Source: Gordionus sp. m RMFG-2023 (taxonomy: Eukaryota; Nematomorpha; Gordioida; Chordodea; Parachordodidae). From it: DNA of 64,000 nucleotides. The notes under the pieces were generated by a model. That model was not told the DNA's origin. It did no database searches and was given only the letters and a program-made list of their open reading frames with translations. Position numbers and translations under genes: made by a program. This document shows, in pieces, positions 13,536 to 26,004 of the stretch. Location of the stretch: the NCBI RefSeq assembly GCF_954871325.1, contig NC_088776.1:31296508-31360507 (forward strand). The letters are read 5' to 3'. Position 1 is the stretch's first letter; the number at the start of each line of letters is the position of its first letter.

Positions 13536-13639
13536 GTATATAATAAATTTTTTGAAAAATTTAGTATTTAATAAGAAGTTGTAAGAATTTAATTTTTAAA
13601 AAAATTTCTAGTCAATATTTTATACGATTACATGTCAAT

Positions 13640-14400
13640 ACCGCGAAAATTTTAGCGCGAAATGTATTATCGCGAATGTAATACCGCGTAAGTGTTAACG
13701 CGAATGTATTATAGCGAATACATTACAGCGAATGAATTATTGCGAGTGCATTATCGCGAATGTATTATGGCTAAAGCATTATCGCGAATGCATTGCAGTA
13801 AAAGCTTTATCGCGAAATAGCGAATGAAGTACCGCGAATGCATTATCGCGAAAATATTAAAGCGAATTTATTATAGCGAGTGCATTATCGCGAATGTATT
13901 ACCGTGAAAGCATGATAGCGAAAGCATTATAGCGGATGCATTATAGCGGATGCATTATAGCGGATGCATTATAGCGGATGCATTATAGCGGATGCATTAT
14001 AGCGGATGCATTATAGCGGATGCATTATAGCGGATGCATTATAGCGGATGCATTATAGCGGATGCATTATAGCGGATGCATTATAGCGGATGCATTATAG
14101 CGGATGCATTATAGCGGATGCATTATAGCGGATGCATTATAGCGGATGCATTATTGCGAATGCATTATCGATCGCGAAAATATTAAAGCGAATTTATTAT
14201 AGCGAATGAATTATCGTGAATGAATTATCGTGAATGCATTATAGCAAATGCATTATAGCGGATGCATTATAGCGGATGTATTATAGCGGATGCATTATAG
14301 CGGATGCATTATAGCGAATGCATTAACGCCAATGCATTGGCGCAAATATATTAGCGCGAATGTATTATCGCTAATACATTATCTTAAATGAATTACATCA
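13640..14400 (+). repeat. Satellite of 14-16-bp units (GCGAATGCATTAT family)
   Basis: The whole stretch is a tandem array of units close to GCGAATGCATTATC. The core at 13924-14147 is nearly uniform, with about sixteen 14-bp units GCATTATAGCGGAT. The edges are more divergent and include 15- and 16-bp units. An array of the same family in the opposite orientation lies at 19066-19335. Confidence 0.9.
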
Positions 14401-15153
14401 GTTGCAATATCGGGAAATGAGTTTGATGAAAATTATAATTTTATATTTAAATTTTATATTAATTGATTGATAAATAGGCGTTTAGTTATATTTTTCAATT
14501 AAATTTGGGACAGGATAGGCTCAGCCCTAAAATTTAAAATAATAGCTAGGCTTGGGACTAAAAATAAATAAAAATTTTGGATAGAGCTTTGGCTGAAAAA
14601 ATTAAATTTGCATGCGTTATTTTGAATAATTTTGGCTGTATTTTATAAATTGTTTTATACGGAATTTATGACTAGTAAATTAATATAAATGCTTATGATT
14701 TTACTACGGATTAAAATATAATTTAAATTTATTTTTTAAAATCATCTCGGGTTTTGTAAAAAAAATATATGCTGTTATACTATTTGAAACCGTTGTTTAA
14801 TATTGACTGCTGTTCTTCTACTAAGGGCAGTTATTTAATAACACGTGCACCCGTTATAAAACGACTGCTACCATAATTTTTTGAATTCAAAACCATTGGT
14901 GATCCCTTATTTATTTTTAAAATCAATGTTTTAAAATAATAGGGATAAAATTGATTTTGATTGTTAATAATATTCATTTCTTACTCAAAAACACTGACGG
15001 CCATTTTCTATAAAAATGAATGTTTGAAAATAACTTGGATTACTATGACTACGATTAATATATGATTGCTAATAAATTAAGTTCTCGCTTAAAAAATATT
15101 GGTGATCATTTTTAAATAAAAATTGATTTTTTGGAATTAAAATGACTGCGATT
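14401..15153. other. A+T-rich sequence, nothing recognised
   Basis: About 750 bp between the satellite and the next hAT. There are no open frames, tRNA boxes or clear repeat ends. Confidence 0.4.
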
Positions 15154-15300
15154 CAGGCGCGTACGCAGCGGGGGTGGGGCAGGGGGACAAATCCTCCCCC
15201 CACCCAAGCCAAAAAATGCAGATGCCGGATATTTTTCAAAAATATTATTGTTATATTAATTTATATATTTGAATATTTATTCCTATCTCATATATATATA

Positions 15301-16718
15301 CTAGTAGATACCTCGTCAAAAATGACGGGGAATTAAAAAATTTTTCTTACTTTTATGCATGTTACTTGTTATTTGAAAATAATATCCAATTTTTATTCTT
15401 CTTACCCCCTCATCCATTCAGGCCAGGTTTAATCCATTAAAACTAAGTGCTATGGTTTGAGTAAAAATAAATTTAAAGCATTTACTTGATAATACCAATA
15501 TTATTTGTTAAATATTACTGATTACTTATACCTAATATTTAATATTAAGAAAAATTCCCAGGCAAAGTCCAAAGCTTAAAAATTCTTCCAAGCCCAATGA
15601 AAGATCATAATAATTTTGGCAGTTAAGAACTGAAATATAATATTTAAATAATCATAATGAATTTAAAAATACAATCAAAATTCAAATTTTCATGGGCCTT
15701 GGTTTTTTGATCAGGTCAAGCCCAGGCCTGTAAAAAAATTTGTTTTAGGCCAATGTCTGACCTATAATTAATAATAAAAAAATTCTCAAGCATCGAAGCT
15801 CATAATAATTTTGAAAAACTTTCCCCAAGCCCAGCCCAATATAATTTCTAAAAATATTTTCTAAGCCCAGCCCAACCCATAATAATTTTATAAAAAAAAA
15901 TTTTTAAACCTGGCCAACCGATAGAATTTAAATTTTTTTTCCAAGCCTGGAGATAGGTAAATCTCTAAAAACCATATCTATTTTTTAGTCTATTTTAACC
16001 CAGCTTACCCCAACCAAGGCCAACCCATTAAGACTAAAAGTGAATACTATTTTTTTGAATAAAAATATATTTAAATTAGATTTTATCTGAGGGCCATATA
16101 AATATTCTGTGTTAAATATTACACCTATGCCTAATATTAAAAAAATTCCCAAGCCAGGTCCTCGCACTTGGCTTTCTCAAACCCGCAAAAGACCATAATA
16201 ATTTTGATAGTTGAGGACTGAAATAAATATATAAAAAGTCACAATGCATTTAAAATGGTTTTTTGAACAGGCCTGGCTATGTCTGCAAAAAAAATTTCAG
16301 ACCAATCTATAACCCATATTTAAAATTCAAAAATCTTAAAGCACCCCTATTTTAAATTTTATTCAATATGATTTCCATCATATTTTTAAATTTTGATATT
16401 TCTAATACATGCTCACAGTAAACATTGCACCAATTTTACCTCTTTTACTCTTAAATTTTAATATATATAATTTAATAAAGTATATTTAATACCATACACA
16501 CAAACTAAATAATTACCCTTCAACATCTATATAATTAATATTTTAAATGGTGCATGCGTGAAACTTTAATATATATATATTTAATATTTTGAATTTATTT
16601 ATATTCAATTGGTGCATACGGTAAAGCATATGCCTTTGAAACGGGAGAGAACAAAAAATTAACATTACACTATATAGTCTCCTTAAATTTAAAATACATT
16701 AGGGAGATACGAAAACGA
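15301..16718 (-). mobile_element. Helitron copy B (non-autonomous)
   Basis: Read on the - strand it begins TCGTTTTCGTATCTCCC after an A. It ends with the hairpin CCGTCATTTTTGACG, eleven to twelve bases and a terminal CTAG followed by T. TC start, subterminal hairpin, CTRR end and insertion between A and T are the Helitron hallmarks. It encodes no Rep/helicase, so it would depend on another copy. The interior holds degenerate CCCAGCCCAA/AAATTTT tandem blocks and a tRNA-like segment at 16612-16655. Confidence 0.8.
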
Positions 16719-16735
16719 TCTTACATGATCATGGA
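16612..16735 (+). repeat. tRNA-like segment inside Helitron B
   Basis: ATTGGTGCATACGGTAAAGC resembles a tRNA 5' half with an A box. The B box is lost here but kept in the related segment at 22736-22792. It is followed by the shared tail with GGGAGATACGAAAACG, which forms the 5' end of the Helitron on the other strand. Confidence 0.5.
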
Positions 16736-17728
16736 GATTATATATATATTAGATTTAATTACATTTATTTTTCACATTCATCTACTATTTTATCAATTAA
16801 TTTCGATTTCAAGTTTTCCTTGGCGTAATATTTACCTATTATTTTCAAATTTTAGTGGCTTAATATTTATCTAAATTTCTAGTCAAATAATAATTCCCTG
16901 AAACTCCTTGTCCAACAGGGAGAAAGAAATTGCAAGCTTGTCCAACGAGATCTAGTCTCCGCCATCAAGCAGTAACAGCTTTTATGGAGTTAGAAGAGTC
17001 GATTATTAATGTTATTACTGAAATATCGTAATGTCTTGAAAGAAATATTTCCTCAGAAGCAAGAAAATTATTGGTTTCAATACTTATTCCAAATTTTTTT
17101 CCTCATTAGAATGTATTATTTAATTATAAAACTATTTTATGTAATACTTTTGAAAAACTTGACATTGACTTGATTTTAGAAGATGAGAATAGCGCAGAGC
17201 ATTTTATTAGAACTCAAGGAAATTAGAGCTAATGTTAATTCATATTTTAAATGTTATTGTTGAGTCAAAAGCAGAGCTATACTTATTTAATATTTGTCCC
17301 GCTCGACTTGCAGCAAGCAAACTCATCGTCAAAACATTAATATAAGATCAGTAGAAGAGTATTATAAAACAAATGTCCCCTCTCTTAGATACATTTTAAA
17401 CACAAATAAATGAATGATTTTTAATTCATCATGCAGCACTTACCAATCTGCAGATATTACTTCCACAAAAGCCTTCCCAACCTTTTTCCATGGTGATAAA
17501 AAAAAAAATTTGGTAAATTTTTATCATGAAGATTTAAAGTAACTTATGATGTCTTATTAGCTGAATAACTATGGTTGATACAGTCCCAAAAAATGCTATG
17601 GATGCTTTGCATTATTTCAAACACATTTTAGATTATATTCCCAATGTATTAAAATGGTTATATATATATTAGCAACTCTTCCCATTAGTAAACTAATGAG
17701 AAAACATTCTCTTTTTTATGAAGAATAA

Positions 17729-18043
17729 CAGAGCCCTGCAGAGATACCATTTGCAGGGCACGGCCCGGATTTTTTTCAAAATTTATTTTGGCCCAGCCCG
17801 GTTTTTTTTCTAAAAAAAATTTTCAGGCCCAGCCCGGCTTTTTTGAAAATAAAGTTTAGGCCCCGAATTTTTTTACAATAAATTATTATTTTTGATTTTT
17901 ATAGCTAATAATGGCGATTTCAAATATTTTTAAAATAAACCCGGCCCGGATATACTTTTTAAAAAAAAATTCGGGCCCGTCCCGGGTATATTTAAAAAAA
18001 ATTAAAATACGGTCCGGCCTGGGGGCCTTACTGCAGGTCGCTG
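17729..18043. mobile_element. hAT-type MITE rich in GGCCCGG words
   Basis: It starts CAGAGCCCTGCAGAG and ends ACTGCAGGTCGCTG. The interior alternates GGCCCGG or CCCGGGT blocks with T- and A-runs. It interrupts the hAT dimerisation domain exactly between its two conserved halves. The small element at 25850-26004 has the same ends (CAGAGACCTGC) and interior. Flanking 8-mers agree at only about five positions. The overlapping frames at 17886-18108 are by-products of its near-palindromic sequence. Confidence 0.65.
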
Positions 18044-18506
18044 AAAAACGAAGTACAACTTCTGAAAGTAGATTAAATGGTTCGGATCTTTTGAACATAG
18101 GCATTTAGAGCCAAGCAAGGATGAGATAATTGAAAAATTAGCTCAAAACATACAAAATACAATTATTCCTAATAAACTTTTTGTGTGTTAATTTATATTT
18201 CCAACATTTAAATTTTTTATATTATATATATAAATTTTAAAGGCTGAAAATATTCAAATTTCAATTTTGGGCCATTTATGTGATTCATATGGTGGTTATA
18301 TTTTATATTTTATAATTCACATTTATTTTATAGTTTTTTTAATGCCGGTTTATATATATAATTTTTTATAATTCACATTAATTTAAAATTGCGTAATAGA
18401 AAAGTTATTAGTCCTAATAAATTTATGCTTAATATTTTTAAATAACTATATTTCTTAAAAAATTTTATTATCCCCTTCCCCAGACAAATTCTTGCGTACG
18501 CGCCTG

Positions 18507-19065
18507 CTGCTATTAATACAAAAAATTTAAGAAGCAAGAAATCCTATCCCTCCTTCTATTGGGCGTTATTTTTAAAATATAATTTAAATAATAAAAAAAA
18601 TAAATCTATAGTAAGGTTGTTATAGAGATAAGCATCCGGCTGTAGATCAACATAATGGGAACACGTCTAGCCAATTTTTAAATAAATAAAGATAAATGAG
18701 GGTCTTAAGTTATTTTTTGTCAAATATTAGTATTTCAAATTTTATAAAAAACGACTTAACCTAATTTTTAAATATCAAGTGACGTGTTATAGTTATAAAA
18801 ATTAAAAAACGCTACGTTAAATAAATATAAAAACGTCAATTAGGCTGGTTCTCTGGTTTTTTGAAAAATCTGAACTTGCTAAATGAGTTACAATATAATT
18901 AGAGTCTTAAAAATTTCCTTAGAGAAAAAGAAATTCAGTGAAAAATATGATCGACCAGGAACTTCCAAAAGGTAACAAATTTATGGTTGCTAATATATTT
19001 AAAAAAACATATTAATGATGAACTTCTTATTATAAAGTAAGTGGATAAGTAGCAAAGAATTTTAA
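18507..19065. other. A+T-rich sequence, nothing recognised
   Basis: No supported gene. The stretch is A+T-rich spacer between the hAT end and the inverted satellite. Confidence 0.4.
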
Positions 19066-19335
19066 TACTTAATGCATTCGCAATAATGCATTCGCAATAA
19101 TACATTCGCGATATTGCATTCGAGATAATACATTCGCTGTAATGCATTCGCCATAATAATTTCGCAGTAATGCGCGGTAATGCATTTTTCTATAATAATT
19201 TCGCGGTAATGCATTCGCGATAATAATTTTGCGGTAATGCATTCGCGGTAATGTATTTGCTCTAACACATTCGCTGTGATGTATTTACGATAATGTATTC
19301 GCGGTAATACATTTGATGTAATGCATTCGCGATGT
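19066..19335 (-). repeat. Satellite array, inverted relative to 13640-14400
   Basis: Tandem units near ATAATGCATTCGC, the reverse complement of the unit at 13640-14400. Units vary in sequence and spacing more than in the other array. The 68-70-codon frames here merely translate the repeat. Confidence 0.85.
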
Positions 19336-19379
19336 TTTAATATATTTTTGTATTAAAATTATATGCGATCCCTCTTAAA

Positions 19380-20560
19380 TAATCATTAATCGGACGATTT
19401 ACATAGTCAGATACAATTAAATATATTTTCAGCTGTATACCGATACACTTTTCTTGATCTTGGGGGTTGCTTACCAGAAACATATTGTTCAATTTTTGCT
19501 TCGGTTAACGATTGTTTTAAACTTACAGCATCTAAAAATTTCCAAATAGAGGGATGGACTGCTATTTGTTTTTGGGATTCCTTCCAATGTAGCAGCGTAT
19601 TGATTCCAAAGGGGAATTGGAAACCTTGGTGCTTGTCTCTCTCCATTACGAAGAATTTTACCAATATAATTCGCTTCATAATATGTAATATAATACTCTT
19701 TCGTTGTCTTGATAAAATAGTGTTTGTAAAAGTTCATAAAAGGCATCAACTACGTCATCCACGTGAACAAATACAAGGGAGAGCATTTGTCTAATTTTTA
19801 TTGACATTTCCTGCATAACTATCTAAAACTAAATAATGTGCTAGTAACTCGCTATCACTTCGTATGTGTCTCCAAATCGCTTGGGTCATTTAAAAAAACC
19901 CCTGAGGGAAATGAATAAGTAAAGGCATTTATTTCCGCCTCTCAAAATTGATTATTACCGATATAGGATTTATATTATTTTGTAATCTTAATTTGGTGAT
20001 AGCGCAAAAATTGTGGGTACATTCGTTTTATGATATAGGACATGGAAGGTCAAAAGTTGGTGAGAAATTAAGGGGGTTGTCTTAAACGTGTCATCCCGGT
20101 GACTGGCCATCAATGTAAGGTTTTGGGTGGTGGCGAATATCAAAATTTTTGGCAGTTCCGATTGCAAATGCTTGCAGTCATATTGAAGATTCTAGAGATA
20201 TCGGATCTAGATCATAACTATTCGCCGGGCTAGAGAACCTATAATCTAGCCCGCTGAATGGTCCGTTTTATAGACGAGATGGGTGTAAGAGCAGCATGAA
20301 TGGATAGGGAATCTTCTGCTATTGCAATGCTTATTTATTTTTTGAGGTGTATCAGTCACCTCAATGGTACGTTTTTTAATGTTATTTAGTCATTCGGGTT
20401 TTAAGGTCTCAGTGCCATCTAACACATGATTATGCTTATCTATATGAAGAATGACTTTAAGACTCTACACATTTCCATATTATTTTTTGATTTATAGTTC
20501 TCTTTCTTAAATATGTATTGATCATGAACAAGTTGTTTTGATCCACGTTCACTTATAACA
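19380..20560 (-). pseudogene. MULE transposase relic with FLYWCH zinc finger
   Basis: Reading the - strand from high to low coordinates, three parts follow in the family order. A FLYWCH-like start lies at about 20560-20430 (SERGSKQLVHDQYIFKKE). A transposase core segment lies near 20110-20000 (DDTFKTTPLISHQLLTFH). The C-terminal region at 19749-19407 contains APRFPIPLWNQYAATLEGIP and SLTEAKIEQYVSGKQPPRS. In Mutator-like elements of animals these parts form one protein of several hundred residues. Here they are broken by stops and frameshifts. The longest frames are 86-90 codons. Terminal repeats were not found. It is a dead copy, and a Mutator-like origin is the best reading. Confidence 0.65.
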
Positions 20561-22451
20561 TAATTTAAAGGTTTTAAAAAAAAAGTAAACAATAGTATAA
20601 ATGATATACAGAAATAAGATTATTAATATTTACCTTTAAACAGGAATTCTCATAAAATTAGGCGTGAAAAGGGGATTTAAGATTTAACATAATCTTGGTT
20701 ATTCTTACTTATAAAATTTATCAGGGGGTATATTGTTTTTTTAAACTTTTATAATTTTTTTTGTTGTCTAAAATTAGACGGGAAAAGGGGGATTTAAGAT
20801 TTAATATAATTTTGGTTAATCTTATAGTATTTATCAGGGGGCATAATGTTTTTTTAAACTTTTATAATTTTATTTTCTATTAGTATATTTATAATTTCAA
20901 TACCTAATATAAATAAATAAAAAGATTGCGCGTTAATTCGTTTTTGATTATTTTAAACCTTTCTTTTTCATTCTTTCTTCTATGCGCAAAATCTCCAGGC
21001 TTACATAATATTGGCTACTAATTAACATACCTTATAATGTGGTAAATTGTCCACCAAAAAATCGGTATTTGTTATTTTTTTTGGATATTATTAAATTTTA
21101 TTGATAACATTCAAAATAACTTCTATTTAACCATCCTTTTTTATACTAATAAATAGCAGCTGTATTCGATACTCGCCGAATTTTCCGCTCCGAATTGACG
21201 TGGAATCATAATTTATGATTAAAATTAAATGTAATTAATATAAACGTGGGTTAGAATATTAATAAAAAGATTAAAAAATTTTTAGATATTTTATTATCTA
21301 CAAAATTGTTAGACTCAAATATTTATATTTAAAAGGTCAAAAAACTCATTTTTGCTGTTTAAATTTCATATATATATATATAAGTTAATTTAGCCCAAAT
21401 GGTTTTACTTCATTATTTTCATATCTCCATGGGTAATTTATAAATTTTTTTATTATTGGATTTAAATAAATTCGACCAAAAATGGACTAATGAAATGATT
21501 CAAATAGTTATAATCTGTAAATAACCCACCAATCAAGTTTTAAATAAAATAAAACGAATCCTCACAAATGTCATTCGCCTTTTTACATTGTCAAAATTAT
21601 TCCAAATGCTTTAAAGCGCAATTTAGTATATTAAGAAAATCATTTCATTTAAAGTTTTTATGAATTTTATATAACAAATAAAATATTAATACAATACCAC
21701 AAAATGCACAAGAAAAACATAGAATTGAATATATTAAGATTAACTTTCAACCAGCTGCTCCCTTTTTTCATTCTCATTCAATTCATACTTTTTGTTTTAT
21801 AATACACACACATAATATGCTTTTCATTAAAAAAATATTTTATAAATATTACAAAAATTACAATTGTGTAATATAAAATCAATATTTTTAAGAACGTTTA
21901 ATATAAGTCGATTATAATATATATATGAAAATTGATAATTAATATAATGGTCATCAAAACATATGATTTAGACGATATCTTTTCTGATATTCACAAAGGT
22001 TATATATTCGAATATTTTATGTTCTTACTTTTTCTTGATTTTATTTTATTATGAAATTGATATGTTCAAAAAAATGACAATTACTTTTTTTTAAAACTCT
22101 ATAATGATTTAAATAAACATTTTCAAACCATTATGAGTTCTTTATAATTTTCTTTTAATTATAGCCTAAATGAAGTTAAAACGGGGGGGGGGGAGACTTT
22201 ATTTGACTTCCATCCCTTAAAATTTAAAGTGCGCCTCATCCTAAAACTATACCAAATTAGATTTATATTGATAGTATCAAGTTTTTATTAGGTAAAACCT
22301 TTAATTATATTTATCCCCCACTCCATCTCCCTATAGAATAGAAATAATAAACTATTAAATAATAATTTTTAAAATATAATAAATATCAGCTGAGAATTTT
22401 TTTGATGATAACTGTAATCTAAATTCACCAGAAAAACCATTGTGTAAAACC
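20561..22451. other. A+T-rich sequence with a two-copy tandem repeat
   Basis: No gene is supported. At about 20660-20872 a unit of about 105 bp occurs twice in tandem. It carries GATTTAAGATTTAA and TTATCAGGGGG words. A G-run lies at 22183. The remainder is A+T-rich. Confidence 0.5.
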
Positions 22452-22677
22452 CAGAGTTGTTAAACGCTACTTTTAAAAGTAGCGTGCTACCGCTCAAAAT
22501 AAGTAGCGCGCTATTAGCTACTATTTTTTAAATGTAGCTTTAGCTACTTTTTATAAAAAAAATTTAGAAACAAATTTGTTTTATTTTTTGCTTATAATGT
22601 AATTGTATAATAAATAGTATATAAAAATCAACATTTATAAATATCTAATATATATAATCTACATAATCAAAACACGA

Positions 22678-23867
22678 TCGTTTTCGTATCTCCCTAATGT
22701 ATTTAAAATTTATTGAGAATGTTAATTTTTTGCTATCTACGAGAGTCGAACCACGTTTTTAAGGCGTATGCTTTAGGCATGCACCAACTTGAATATAATT
22801 AAATTTAAAATATTAATTATATATATATTAATTAATAGCTGATATTTTTAAAATTTTGCCGTTTATTACCATAACTAGCTGACGGTGTTGAAGGGTAATT
22901 ATTTAGTTTGTGTGTATGGTACTAAATATATTTTATTAATAAATTTTATAAAAATATTAAAATTTAGGAGAAAAAGAGGTAAAATTGTTGCAATACAGTG
23001 AGCATTAAGAGTATTTGAAATATCAAAATTTAAATTTGTGATGGAAATCATATTGGATAAAATTTAAAATAGAGATGCTTGAAGATTTTTGAATTTTAAA
23101 TGTTTGACATTGGCCTGAAATTTTTTTTTTGCAGACATAGCTAGGCCTGATCAAAAAAACCAAAGCTCATGCAACTTTCATATTCTGATTGTATTTTTAA
23201 ATGAATTATGACTTTTACATATTTTATTTCAGTTCTTTACTACCAAAATTATTATGGTCTTTGGCGGGTTTGAGAAAATTTTCTCAACATGATTATGAGC
23301 ATGAACCTGTTGGGAATTTTTTTATATTAGATATTAGGCATAATATTTATATGGGTCTCAGGTAAAAGCTATTAAATATATTTTTACTCAAAAAATAGTT
23401 TTCACTATTAGTCCTAATGAGTTTGTTTTGGTCTGAAGTAGGATTGAGCGGGATTAAAAAGAATAAAAATGAATATGGTTTTTAGAGATTTACCTATCCC
23501 CAGGCTTGAGAAAAAAATTTCAAAATTATTACGCGTTGGCCAGGTTTGAGAAAAGCTTTTTAAAATTATTATGGGTGGGGCTGGGCTTGGAAATTATTTC
23601 TATGAATTATATTGGACTGGGCTTAGGGAAAATTTTTTAAAATTATATCAGCTTGGACGCTTGGGAATTCTATTATCAACTATGGATCAGACATTGACCT
23701 AAAACAAATTTTTTTGCAGGCCTGGGGACCTGGCCTGAAGGGGGGAGGGGGTTATAAAGAATAAAAAGATATTATTTTCAAATAACAGGTAACAACATCA
23801 TAAAAGTAGGGAGAAAAACTAACTAATTACCCCTCAACCCCGTCATTCTTGACGGGTTATTAGCTAG
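22678..23867 (+). mobile_element. Helitron copy C (non-autonomous)
   Basis: It begins TCGTTTTCGTATCTCCC after an A and ends with the hairpin CCGTCATTCTTGACGG, eight to nine bases and CTAG before a T. The related hAT copy at 50656 lacks it: the sequence around 50805-50825 is the matching empty site, so the boundaries and the A/T target are supported directly. Near its 5' side, at about 22873, there is a reversed, hairpin-less Helitron 3' end (ACTAGCTGACGG). The element therefore derives from a composite of two Helitron ends. It has no coding capacity. Confidence 0.85.
22736..22792 (-). repeat. tRNA-like segment inside Helitron C
   Basis: On the - strand GTTGGTGCATGCCTAAAGC resembles an A box and GTGGTTCGACTCTCG a B box, about 35 bases apart. 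No acceptor stem closes. It matches the segment in Helitron B and sits at the same distance from the 5' end. Confidence 0.6.
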
Positions 23868-25849
23868 TTAAAAAAATTTATATAATAAAAATAAATATTA
23901 TGGTAATTTGTTGCATTTTAATAATAAAATCATTAGATTATCATTCCCAAGTCAAGAGCATCGATCAGAAAGTATAAATTTTGCCTTACTAAATAATCTC
24001 TCGACACTAGCACTTGAGGGCAAAGGAGTATTTAATCTTATAAACATATTTTTAATATAAGATAGATTATCAAAAATACATTTGAGTATTTTTTGATTTA
24101 AAAAAGGCGTCGAGTGGATTTTCTATTATACTATCTTTTATTTCAAAAAAATTATTAGTGGAAGTCTTCGCGTTTGTAACTGGGCCATCTTTGTTTAGGG
24201 TGGGACTATTTAACTTCACCATGAGCCTATCGCGTTGATCTTTAGCATCATAGGAATTGATATATGGCCAGTTAAGTTTAAACCTAGGATGAATCATTGC
24301 CGCTAATACATTTTCAACATTATATAGGTTGGGGAATCTAAAAGTTAGAGTATTTAATCATAAAATTTTATAAATTTTTTAGCTTTAAACATTAAGTTAG
24401 AATAAATTATTCAGTCAAAATCAAAACAATATAAATTTTATTTACCTTCTCTCAATGCCTTTTAACATAGAGTCTACTTGGGGCTGGCATAGGATTAGAT
24501 TATTCAATCTCTTTAATTTGGTAGTTAGGATACTTAAAGTGGGAACATTATACCCTATCTCCATATTATCCTCACCTTCCAAAATTTCAAGGGAAACAGC
24601 CACATATTGCATAACCTAAAATTAAAATATGAAATTGAATCATTATTAAAAATTACTTCTGTATACTCTTTTATAAAGGTATGCTCTTCATCATTAATAT
24701 ATTGAATTCCAACATGATCACAGAGAAAATTCATCTCTACTTTCCTCCAGAAAAAATGCTATTAATTTGATTGCGTGTTATACTGAGTTCCATCTAGTAT
24801 GGTCAGGAGTTAATAAATTCCTGCCTAATTTTTTTTAAATATGTCTGAGCCTTTAGAAGATTTGTTCTGCATATTCCATAGAGTTTGACATTTATAAAAA
24901 GTGGATCTTGATACCCTTTTAAAATCTTCATTATTTAGGGCTCCTTCAGCATCCACTGTTGCTATCAAATTTAGATAATGGCATGAGTATCTCTGATGAT
25001 TCGGTAACATTGAGTTGGAGTTATTTGAAGATCCTATAGAATATTGATTAGATTAACATGTATAAAATAATTAAAACCTTCTTCTAAGATCTCATTAATA
25101 TCAAGAGCATCAACACCTATTTCCTCCTCTTCCAATACATGTTGACTATTATTCTGTATCTCATCATCAGCATTATCCTCACCAAATATTCTATATTCAT
25201 ATTAAATAGGACAAATTATTCATCCAGTTTTTAATAGAAATGTGTAGTAATATTTATCGAAAATGGAGTGGAAAAATCATTTGATAGGTATTCTAAATTT
25301 TTAACCTCAGGAATTATGATGTAACTAAGGAAAAATATTTTATCAAATGAATACATTGAATTCCCTATACTGTATGGCAATTAATAAATAAAAAATAAAT
25401 ATAGTAAAAATCTAATCATCCATGAAATATTCAAAAACCATATCTTATTAAATGTTAGATTAGCTAAATGACACTGTGCAATAAACTAATGAAATAGTCA
25501 ATCTCTGTTTTATATTTTATTAGTTAAATTCACTAATTTTTTTTAAATTTGATATAATATTACTAAAATATGTGTGTATTTAGTTAATAAAAATTCTATA
25601 TATAATGTGAAATATTAGACAACTTTTAAATAAATACTGAAAAATTTAATTAACAACTTAACTTCATTTAATTTTATTACTCTAAGTATTTTATAAATTA
25701 AATAATAACCATTCCATTCTGGTTAATTTACTGCCCCAAAAATCATAATTTAAAATAAATAATAAAAATTAATTTATAATATAATTTGAAGACTTTCAGG
25801 AAATTAGACCCATTATCGGTCACCATCTTGCAAACTTTTTTATGAATCC

Positions 25850-26004
25850 CAGAGACCTGCGGGCCGGGCCCTATTTTTTTTCGTATATTCTAAGACCAAA
25901 TATTTTAAATCGCCATTATTAGTTATAAAAATCAAAAATAAATAAAATATATTTTAAAAAAAATCCGGGCCGGACTTTACAAATGGTATCTCTGCAGGTC
26001 TCTG
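25850..26004. mobile_element. 155-bp hAT MITE with perfect target duplication
   Basis: CAGAGACCTGCGGGCC at the left and GGTATCTCTGCAGGTCTCTG at the right share CAGAGACCTGC as an 11-bp inverted repeat. ATGAATCC on both sides is a perfect 8-bp duplication. Removing the insert restores the sequence seen at about 51580-51600 in the related hAT copy. It belongs to the same family as 17729-18043. Confidence 0.9.

Larger units (their letters stand above)
15154..18506 (+). mobile_element. hAT transposon (CAGGCGCGTA family), broken, with two insertions
   Basis: It runs from CAGGCGCGTACGCAGCGG to GCGTACGCGCCTG, flanked by CTGCGATT and CTGCTATT, an 8-bp target duplication matching at seven of eight positions. 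Transposase pieces lie on the + strand from about 17200. They include CPARLAASK, the EEYYK-like region near 17355, an EKTFSFL dimerisation motif at 17699-17722, and RSTTSESRLNGSDLLNI at about 18048-18100. The gene carries many stops. A Helitron (15301-16718) and a MITE (17729-18043, inside the dimerisation domain) have inserted into it. Confidence 0.8.

Noticed and set aside
13640-14400. A CRISPR-like array
   Set aside because: Units are contiguous without unique spacers, in an animal-type genome; it is a satellite.
17886-18108. Overlapping frames on both strands
   Set aside because: They translate the near-palindromic MITE at 17729-18043; only the last 20 codons on the + strand are hAT relic.
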